Shown here piece after piece: positions 57,959-64,000 of a DNA stretch of 64,000 bases. Under the pieces are notes generated by a model that had not been told where the DNA came from, ran no database searches, and worked only from the letters and a program-made list of their open reading frames with translations. The first letter of the stretch is position 1, and every line of letters begins with the position of its first letter. A program made the position numbers and the translations under genes. Source of the stretch: Gordonia terrae (lineage in GTDB: Bacteria; Actinomycetota; Actinomycetes; Mycobacteriales; Mycobacteriaceae); contig NZ_CP016594.1 in NCBI RefSeq assembly GCF_001698225.1, forward strand, positions 5,456,001 through 5,520,000. Direction: 5' to 3'.

Positions 57959-60260
57959 CGCCGCCGGGTACACCGTCGCCGGAGTCGCCGCCGCCGTCAC
58001 CGCCGTCGCCGGGGGCCAATCCGCCGCCGCCCGGGCTGTTGCCACCGCCGCCACCGCCGCCGTTCCGCGGGGCGCCCGGGATGGGGATCGTCACGCCCGG
58101 AGCGAGGGTGAGGTTGCCGTCCCCGCCCTGGTCGGGGATGTCGAAGGTCGGCACGGAGGGTCCGCGGGTCCGCGTGGGCGCCTCGGTGGTGACAGGGGCC
58201 TCGTAGGGCACGCCGGCCACACCGCCGACCGATTCCGGCTCGGGGAACTGCTTGATCTCCTTGCCCTCGAGGGCGGCGTCCATCGCCGACTTCCAGATCG
58301 ACGACGGCAGCCCGCTGCCGTAGATCGAGGCACCGTTGTAGTTGGTCAGGGCCGTGCCGTCATTGGTACCGACCCACACCGCGGTCGACAACTGCGGTGT
58401 GTAACCGACCATCCACGCGTCCTTGTTCTGCCCGGTGTCGCCGAGCTGGACGGTGCCGGTCTTGGCGGCCGAGGGACGCGAGCCGAGGGACGAGTCGTAC
58501 AGCGAGTTCCCGTTGGAGTAGGCCGCGATCGGCTGCAGGGCGGCGCTCACGTTGTCGGCGACCTTCGCGGGGAAGACGCGCTTGCCCTCGGTCTTGCGCT
58601 CGTAGAGGACCTGCCCCTCCGAGTCGACGACCTTCTGGACGAAGTACGGCTCGTGATAGACGCCCGACGCCGCGAGGGTGGCGTACGCCGAGGCCATGTC
58701 GATCACCCGCGACTGGTACTGACCGAGCACCACGCCGCCCTCGGGCTGACCGTTCGCCTCCTGCAGCGTCTTCTCGATGTTGCCGAACGACTCCGCGACA
58801 CCGGCCTTGTGCGCGGCGTCGGCGACCGCCCGGGCACCACCGTCGAGATCCATCATCAGGCGGTAGTACACGGTGTTGAGCGACATTTTCATCGCCGTGG
58901 CGAGGTTGCAGGTGCCGCAGCTCTCACCGTCGGAGTTCTCGACCGTCAGACCACCACTGGCCTCGAACGGCGCCGAGCTGTAGGTCTTCGACAGCGGGAT
59001 GTCCTGTTCGAGCGCCGCGACGAGTGCGAACACCTTGAACGACGAACCGGTCTGGAGGCCGGCCTGGGCGAGGTCCCAACCGCCCGGGTTGTCGCCGCCG
59101 TAATAACCGCGCACACCACCGGTCTGCGGATCGATGGACACCGCCGACGCGAGCAGATCGTCGGGCTCGCCGTTCAGTTCACCGTTCGGGCACTTGTAGA
59201 TCCGGTTCTTGCGACAGGCTGCCTGCACGACGCCGTTCTGGACCTGCGGATCGATCGTGGTGCTGATCTTCAGGCCGCCGGTGCGCAGCTGCTTGTCGGT
59301 GATGCCGATGCGGTTGAGCTCGGCGAGTACCTGCCGCTTGATGAGTCCGTTCGGGCCGGGTGTCTCGTCGGAATCGCTGACGCGGGCCTTGACCGTCTTG
59401 GGGAAGACGGCGTTGTCGGCCTGCGCACGGGTGATGGCACCGGTGGCGACCATGCCGTCGAGCACGTAACGCCAACGCGCCTCGGTGACCTCGCGGTTGG
59501 TGTCGGGATCGTAGTACGACGGCGCGCGGATGACGGCCGACAGCAGCGCGGCCTCCTCGAAGGTCAACGGATTGCGCTCGGCGCGACGCTTGTCGGTGAT
59601 GGACTTGTTGAAGAACTTCTGCGCGGCGACCGCGACGCCGTAGGCACCCCGGCCGAAGTAGATCGTGTTGAGATAGGCCTCGAGGACCTTCTCCTTGGAC
59701 CAGCCGTGCCGGTCGTTCATCTTCGCCGCGATGGCGAGTTCTTTGAACTTGCGGTCGAAACTGCGCTCGTCGCCGACGATCGCGTTCTTGACGTACTGCT
59801 GCGTGATGGTCGAGCCACCGCCGGCGGTCTGGTTGCCGGTGATCTGCCCGATAGCCGCACGGGACAGACCGCGCGGCGAGAATCCGTTGTTGGTCCAGAA
59901 TTCGCGGTCCTCGGCGGCGACGATGGCCTGCTTCATCGTCTCGGGGATCTCGTCGAAGGGGACGACCGTGCGGTTGCCGTCCGGCGAGGTGACATCGGCC
60001 AGCGTGCGTCCGGAGGTGTCGACGATGGTGGCCTTCTGGCTCACCTCGGGTTCCGGGATCTCGGCGGTGAAGTAGGTGAACGCGAACGCGACGATGAGCA
60101 CCAGCACGATCGCCGGGACGATCGCGCCCACGATCCCCAGCGCCCATGCGAACCGCCGATGTCTGGTCGCCGTCTCACTTCTGTTCTGACCGCCACCGCC
60201 CGGACCGGGTCGGATGCCGGTGCGCCGGGGCGTGGGCGAAGACCCGCGTGCCTCGCTCAT
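57918..60260 (-). CDS. ponA: Class A penicillin-binding protein (bifunctional peptidoglycan synthase)
   Basis: 780 residues from ATG 60258-60260. One membrane anchor at about 38-63, then the glycosyltransferase-51 domain with the catalytic Glu in EDREF (117-121), GGSTITQQYVKN (148-159) and AYLNTIYFGRGAYGV. The transpeptidase domain has SSFK (Ser406-Lys409), SLN (460-462) and KTGTVQLG near 610. The C-terminal 100 residues are Pro/Gly/Thr-rich and unstructured, which is common in mycolic-acid bacteria. It lies divergently spaced from DUF5318 by 127 nt on the same strand. It polymerises and cross-links peptidoglycan. Confidence 0.96.
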   Translation of the reverse strand: MSEARGSSPTPRRTGIRPGPGGGGQNRSETATRHRRFAWALGIVGAIVPAIVLVLIVAFAFTYFTAEIPEPEVSQKATIVDTSGRTLADVTSPDGNRTVVPFDEIPETMKQAIVAAEDREFWTNNGFSPRGLSRAAIGQITGNQTAGGGSTITQQYVKNAIVGDERSFDRKFKELAIAAKMNDRHGWSKEKVLEAYLNTIYFGRGAYGVAVAAQKFFNKSITDKRRAERNPLTFEEAALLSAVIRAPSYYDPDTNREVTEARWRYVLDGMVATGAITRAQADNAVFPKTVKARVSDSDETPGPNGLIKRQVLAELNRIGITDKQLRTGGLKISTTIDPQVQNGVVQAACRKNRIYKCPNGELNGEPDDLLASAVSIDPQTGGVRGYYGGDNPGGWDLAQAGLQTGSSFKVFALVAALEQDIPLSKTYSSAPFEASGGLTVENSDGESCGTCNLATAMKMSLNTVYYRLMMDLDGGARAVADAAHKAGVAESFGNIEKTLQEANGQPEGGVVLGQYQSRVIDMASAYATLAASGVYHEPYFVQKVVDSEGQVLYERKTEGKRVFPAKVADNVSAALQPIAAYSNGNSLYDSSLGSRPSAAKTGTVQLGDTGQNKDAWMVGYTPQLSTAVWVGTNDGTALTNYNGASIYGSGLPSSIWKSAMDAALEGKEIKQFPEPESVGGVAGVPYEAPVTTEAPTRTRGPSVPTFDIPDQGGDGNLTLAPGVTIPIPGAPRNGGGGGGGNSPGGGGLAPGDGGDGGGDSGDGVPGGGDGGGGVPEPPIG

Positions 60261-60386
60261 CGTCCACCTTCCTACCGGATCGGGCGGACGTCATCGTCCG
60301 TGGATCTCGGTTACCTTCTCTGGCCTCGTGCCGCTCCACTGTGACAGCAGGCAACGGCCCGGGCAAAAAAACCGCAGGCCGGCGCC

Positions 60387-60779
60387 CTACTTGGCGACGC
60401 GTCGGGAGCGACGCGTGGACTGGGGCGGCAGCCCGGCAACGTATGACTGGACCAGATGGTTCCAACTACAGGTCCGGCACACCTCGACGACATGTACCGA
60501 GAACTCCTCGGCGGTCGTCGCGAGTCGCGCGATCTCCTCGTTGCTCCGTGCCGAGCCGCTGACCTGGCCCAGACGTTCGCCGAACACCCATGACACCAGG
60601 GTGACCTGCTCTTTTCGGCAGATCGGGCACATCGTGGTGCTGGGCCGACCATGGAACTTCGCCGCGCGCAGGAGGTACGGACTCGCGTCGCAGACCTCGG
60701 CAACGGCGGTCCGGCCCGCATGGACCGAGGACAGCCGAGCGCGCCGCTGCAGGGCGTAGTCGACGATCTGGCGTTGCAC
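60387..60779 (-). CDS. DUF5318 family protein
   Basis: 130 residues if started at GTG 60777-60779; the frame reaches 61040 but only the last 130 residues look conserved. Two zinc-ribbon-like pairs, MCPICRKEQ and VCRTCSWN, lie around VSWVFGERLGQVSGSARSNE, and the chain ends LVQSYVAGLPPQS. This is a conserved protein encoded just upstream of ponA in mycolic-acid bacteria. It is probably a zinc-binding protein that acts with or regulates PonA, but function is unknown. Confidence 0.85.
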   Translation of the reverse strand: MQRQIVDYALQRRARLSSVHAGRTAVAEVCDASPYLLRAAKFHGRPSTTMCPICRKEQVTLVSWVFGERLGQVSGSARSNEEIARLATTAEEFSVHVVEVCRTCSWNHLVQSYVAGLPPQSTRRSRRVAK

Positions 60780-61066
60780 GGTTTTCAGGGTACGTGGTCT
60801 CTGCCGGGGCGTCGGCGCGACGGGTCCGGCGAGGAGGCCGCGGAAGCCGGCCCGTGCGCGTCCCGAGATGTCCGTCACGCCAACCGCCGGATGCCCTCCC
60901 GGCCATCTGTCCTTCTCCTGACCGACCGCTCGTGGACACCAGTTATATCGGTGCGATACATTGGCAAATACATCGGAATGAGGTGTCGGCGCGTCAGAGC
61001 GCGTCGGTACATCAAGTCCGAGGAAGAAGTGACAGATCATCGGCAGGACGTGAAGGGGGTGGCGAA
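60780..61066. promoter_or_regulatory. Divergent promoter region of DUF5318-ponA and PadR-ino1
   Basis: The 287-nt gap is AT-rich between 60945 and 61000 and contains two ATACAT direct repeats 12 nt apart (60955-60972), a candidate for -10 elements or a PadR site. No other gene is seen. Confidence 0.4.
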
Positions 61067-61828
61067 GTGCTCGAGCTGGCCATTCTCGGATTGCTTCTCG
61101 AATCCCCCATGCACGGCTACGAGTTGCGCAAGCGACTCACCGGGCTGCTCGGCGCCTTCCGTGCGTTCTCGTATGGATCGCTCTACCCGACGCTGCGTCG
61201 CATGCAGGCCGACGGCCTCATCGATGAACCCGAGACGCCCCTGGGCGTCAAGGTGCGGCGTGGCCGGCGTGTCTACCAGCTCACCGACGCAGGCCGGGAA
61301 CGGTTTGCCGAGCTGGTCGCCGACACCGGACCCCAGAACTACACCGACGACGGTTTCGGTGTGCACCTGGCGTTCTTCAGCCGCACCCCCGCGGTTGCGC
61401 GTATGCGCATCCTCGAGGGCCGCCGTCGGCAGGTGGAGGAGCGTCGGGAGGGGTTGCGGGAGATCGTCGGACGGTCCAACCGGACCGTCGACCGGTACAC
61501 CCGTCAGCTGCATCAGCTCAGCCTCGAGTCCAGCGAACGCGAAGTCCGCTGGCTCAACGAGCTGATCGCGGCCGAGAGCTCCCAGCAGGACGGGGCGCCC
61601 GACCCGTTCGACACACAGTTCGACGACGACCTCGCCGACAGCGAACGGTCACAGTTCGATTCGGGGAAGCCCACGGCCTCCACCGGACGAGCCGATGACG
61701 AATATCAAGACCCGGACTCGATGCAGAGCCGGGACGCACAGCTCGACGAACCCGAGCAACGGAAAACACCGGTTGCGCAGCGAACGACTGCGATGCCGCG
61801 AGAAGAAGGAGAACCCGACCATGGGTGA
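61067..61828 (+). CDS. PadR-family transcriptional regulator
   Basis: 253 residues from GTG 61067 behind AAGGGGGTGG; upstream in-frame sequence to 60794 is not conserved-looking. The winged helix begins at once: [40 protein letters not shown] and [20 protein letters not shown]-terminal Vir-like helix region follows, ending in a 70-residue acidic tail ([20 protein letters not shown]). The gene ends inside the start of ino1 (8-nt overlap). The pair is conserved in mycolic-acid bacteria, so PadR probably controls inositol synthesis. Confidence 0.92.
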   Translation: MLELAILGLLLESPMHGYELRKRLTGLLGAFRAFSYGSLYPTLRRMQADGLIDEPETPLGVKVRRGRRVYQLTDAGRERFAELVADTGPQNYTDDGFGVHLAFFSRTPAVARMRILEGRRRQVEERREGLREIVGRSNRTVDRYTRQLHQLSLESSEREVRWLNELIAAESSQQDGAPDPFDTQFDDDLADSERSQFDSGKPTASTGRADDEYQDPDSMQSRDAQLDEPEQRKTPVAQRTTAMPREEGEPDHG

Positions 61829-62912
61829 GCCCAATAAGGTGCGCGTTGCCATTGTGGGCGTAGGAAACTGCGCTTCATCCCTGGTGCAGGGCGTGCAGTA
61901 CTACAAGGACGCCGACGAGAACTCCAGCGTTCCCGGCCTGATGCACGTGAAGTTCGGCCCGTACCACGTCCGCGACGTCGAGTTCGTCGCCGCGTTCGAC
62001 GTGGACGCCAAGAAGGTCGGCTTCGACCTGTCCGACGCGATCTTCGCGAGCGAGAACAACACCATCAAGATCGCCGACGTCCCGCCGACCGGTGTCACCG
62101 TCCAGCGCGGACACACCCTCGACGGTCTCGGCAAGTACTACCTCGAGACCATCACCGAGGCCGACGGTTCGGGTGTCGACATCGTCCAGGCCCTGAAGGA
62201 CAACGAGGTCGACGTCCTCGTCAGCTACCTCCCGGTCGGCTCGGAGCAGGCCGACAAGTTCTACGCCCAGTGCTGCATCGACGCCGGCGTCGCCTTCGTC
62301 AACGCACTCCCCGTGTTCATCGCCTCGGACCCCGAGTGGGCCCAGAAGTTCGCCGACGCCGGCGTCCCGATCGTCGGCGACGACATCAAGAGCCAGGTCG
62401 GTGCCACCATCACCCACCGCGTGATGGCGAAGCTGTTCGAGGATCGCGGCGTCACCCTCGACCGCACCTACCAGCTCAACGTCGGCGGCAACATGGACTT
62501 CAAGAACATGCTCGAGCGCGAGCGTCTGGAGTCCAAGAAGGTCTCGAAGACCCAGGCCGTCACCTCCAACCTGACCGGCTCGCTCGCCGGCAAGGTCGAG
62601 GACAAGAACGTCCACATCGGCCCGTCGGACCACGTCGCGTGGCTCGACGACCGCAAGTGGGCCTACGTCCGCCTCGAAGGCCGCGCCTTCGGCGACGTGC
62701 CGCTGAACCTCGAGTACAAGCTCGAGGTCTGGGACTCCCCCAACTCGGCCGGCATCATCATCGACGCCGTGCGCGCCGCCAAGATCGCCAAGGATCGCGG
62801 CATCGGCGGACCGGTCATCCCGGCCTCGGCCTACCTGATGAAGTCCCCGCCGAAGCAGCTCGCCGACGACGTCGCGCGCGCCCAGCTCGAGGAGTTCATC
62901 ATCGAGGCCTGA
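61821..62912 (+). CDS. ino1: myo-Inositol-1-phosphate synthase
   Basis: 363 residues from ATG 61821 with AAGGAG upstream. NAD site [76 protein letters not shown] and [20 protein letters not shown] are all canonical. It converts glucose-6-phosphate to inositol-1-phosphate, the first step towards phosphatidylinositol mannosides and mycothiol. It is translationally coupled to PadR and ends before a terminator. Its codon use is strongly biased to C-ending codons, which suggests high expression. Confidence 0.98.
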   Translation: MGEPNKVRVAIVGVGNCASSLVQGVQYYKDADENSSVPGLMHVKFGPYHVRDVEFVAAFDVDAKKVGFDLSDAIFASENNTIKIADVPPTGVTVQRGHTLDGLGKYYLETITEADGSGVDIVQALKDNEVDVLVSYLPVGSEQADKFYAQCCIDAGVAFVNALPVFIASDPEWAQKFADAGVPIVGDDIKSQVGATITHRVMAKLFEDRGVTLDRTYQLNVGGNMDFKNMLERERLESKKVSKTQAVTSNLTGSLAGKVEDKNVHIGPSDHVAWLDDRKWAYVRLEGRAFGDVPLNLEYKLEVWDSPNSAGIIIDAVRAAKIAKDRGIGGPVIPASAYLMKSPPKQLADDVARAQLEEFIIEA

Positions 62913-62932
62913 GCCTTGTAGAACGCAACCCG

Positions 62933-62965
62933 GCGGCGCTTCCTGATCTGATCAGGGAGCGCCGC
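62933..62965. terminator. Intrinsic terminator after ino1
   Basis: GCGGCGCTTCCTGAT pairs with ATCAGGGAGCGCCGC through one G-T wobble and a 3-nt loop, followed by a TTCTGTT tract. It separates ino1 from terD. The core ATCAGGGAGC is also present in the array B repeat. Confidence 0.9.
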
Positions 62966-63134
62966 TTCTGTTGTCGCCGTCCCGCCACCCCACTCGACGG
63001 AAACCGCAGGTCATCCAACCAAATCAGTGACCGCGTCAAACCCTTCACATAGAGTGTTGTCGATTGCTCCGAGTGGCCCGGTATCGGGCACATCGGACAT
63101 CACGAGACCCCGTACCAACAGAAAGGCGCAAACC

Positions 63135-63710
63135 ATGGGCGTGAGCCTGAGCAAGGGCGGCAACGTTTCCCTCAGCAAGGAGGCTCCGGGCCTGACTGCG
63201 GTCTCCGTCGGCCTCGGCTGGGACATCCGGACCACCACCGGAACCGACTTCGACCTGGACGCCAGCGCCATCGCGCTCGGTACCGACAAGAAGGTCGTCT
63301 CCGATCAGCACTTCGTCTTCTTCAACAACCTGCGTTCGCCCGACGGCTCGATCGAGCACACCGGCGACAACCTGACCGGTGAGGGCGAAGGCGACGACGA
63401 GGTCATCAAGGTCGACCTCGCCGGCGTGCCGCCGAACATCGACTCCATCGTCTTCCCCGTCTCGATCTACGACGCCGACGCACGCTCGCAGTCCTTCGGT
63501 CAGGTGCGCAACGCGTTCATCCGCGTCGTGAACCAGGCCGGCGGTGCCGAGATCGCCCGCTACGACCTCAGCGAGGACGCCTCCACCGAGACCGCGATGG
63601 TCTTCGGTGAGCTGTACCGTCATGGGTCGGAGTGGAAGTTCCGCGCGGTCGGCCAGGGCTACGCCTCGGGTCTCGCGGGCATCGCCCGCGATTTCGGTGT
63701 GAACGTCTGA
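63135..63710 (+). CDS. TerD-family calcium-binding stress protein
   Basis: 191 residues from ATG 63135. [40 protein letters not shown] with the DLDASA Ca-binding loop, [20 protein letters not shown] and [17 protein letters not shown] are characteristic of TerD/CABP proteins. The predicted metal ligands are Asp in FDLDASA and the acidic DDEVIKVDL region. TerD-type proteins act in tellurite and other envelope-stress resistance, usually together with TerC-like membrane proteins, one of which follows. It has its own promoter region after the ino1 terminator. Confidence 0.94.
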   Translation: MGVSLSKGGNVSLSKEAPGLTAVSVGLGWDIRTTTGTDFDLDASAIALGTDKKVVSDQHFVFFNNLRSPDGSIEHTGDNLTGEGEGDDEVIKVDLAGVPPNIDSIVFPVSIYDADARSQSFGQVRNAFIRVVNQAGGAEIARYDLSEDASTETAMVFGELYRHGSEWKFRAVGQGYASGLAGIARDFGVNV

Positions 63711-63748
63711 GTCCTCTCGGACTCCGGCTGTCCGCCTGACATGCCCGT

Positions 63749-63785
63749 GGATGCCGCACTCGCCCTACTGGCGGGTGCGGCATCC
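63749..63785. terminator. Intrinsic terminator after terD
   Basis: GGATGCCGCACTCGCC pairs with GGCGGGTGCGGCATCC with one wobble pair and a 5-nt loop. The stem is long enough to attenuate transcription into the terC-like gene, which has its own ribosome site. Confidence 0.88.
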
Positions 63786-63854
63786 GCATGTCACACTCCT
63801 CTCCGACGATGCGGTCGGCTGGACCACACACACCCTTAGAAAGGCCACAATCCG

Positions 63855-64000
63855 GTGGTAGTAAGAATTTTCGGCCTCTCGGTCGTCGTGACGATCGTGT
63901 CGCTGATCATCGCGTTCCTCTATGGCGGTGTCGAAGCGCTGATCCTGACCGCCATCCTCGGCGTCTTCGAGATCTCGCTCTCCTTCGACAACGCGGTCAT
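63855..64000 (+). CDS. TerC/DUF475-type membrane protein, cut by the window edge
   Basis: Only about 48 residues are inside the window, from GTG 63855 behind AGAAAGG. They read VVVRIFGLSVVVTIVSLIIA and then FLYGGVEALILTAILGVFEI, SLSFDNAV, which is the N-terminal span and the conserved SFDNA loop of TerC/DUF475-family proteins (Asp for metal transport). It follows terD by 144 nt including a terminator. The family handles metal ions in the exocytic pathway or in tellurite resistance. Confidence 0.88.
   Translation, partial: MVVRIFGLSVVVTIVSLIIAFLYGGVEALILTAILGVFEISLSFDNAV

Noticed and set aside
57918..58054. A start for the second GT87-type gene at 58054
   Set aside because: It would lie further inside ponA and adds an Ala/Thr-rich tail with no ribosome site; the GTG at 57958 is simpler, though still unproven.

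Overview
The window is high-GC actinobacterial DNA. Its right end carries the gene order typical of mycolic-acid bacteria (Mycobacteriales): ino1 and a PadR regulator, a DUF5318 protein, ponA, GT87-type membrane proteins, then rpsF-ssb-rpsR-rplI and dnaB. That order, together with dispersed repeats of a kind I associate with Gordonia, makes Gordonia or a close relative the best guess. The genus is inference. No rRNA, tRNA, insertion sequence or CRISPR array was seen.

Region 1 (1-30751) is a large catabolic island. It holds a 2-oxo-acid dehydrogenase complex of acetoin-dehydrogenase type (E1alpha, E1beta, E2; the E3 lies 9 kb away), two acyl-CoA dehydrogenases, a thiolase-like/DUF35 pair resembling the steroid side-chain retro-aldolase modules, an acyl-CoA/AMP ligase, an aldehyde dehydrogenase, two SDRs, an MDR-type oxidoreductase, a mycothiol-type isomerase homologue, a Rieske oxygenase, two ThuA-like proteins, VOC and SnoaL-like proteins and a sugar-isomerase-fold protein. 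The striking part is a set of PEP-synthase/PPDK relatives: one (4208-6751) keeps the phosphohistidine and PEP domains but has an eroded ATP-grasp, the other (19879-21603) keeps the phosphohistidine domain but has no ATP-grasp at all. Three histidine phosphatases accompany them. Two TetR regulators sit inside the island, and a shared AAGTAA-type motif recurs in seven of its intergenic regions, suggesting one regulon. The growth substrate cannot be read from the sequence.

Region 2 (31036-47281) is accessory. A six-gene minus-strand operon (38386 to 31097) couples an LLM-type flavin monooxygenase and a DszC-like monooxygenase to a branched-chain-type ABC importer, probably for an organosulfur compound or similar substrate. 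It is followed by an unusual XRE regulator, an OsmC protein, two MFS transporters, an AMP ligase, an F420-type oxidoreductase, a small secreted protein with an apparent frameshift and a coiled-coil membrane protein.

Region 3 (47432-64000) is core genome: dnaB with a class 3 intein in its Walker A motif, ribosomal genes with ssb, cell-wall genes, ino1, and tellurium-resistance-type terD and terC. At its left edge the last 28 bp of dnaB are duplicated 910 bp away, bracketing a lower-GC insert with a single membrane-protein gene. Two convergent arrays of about 31-bp tandem repeats fill 7833-8398.
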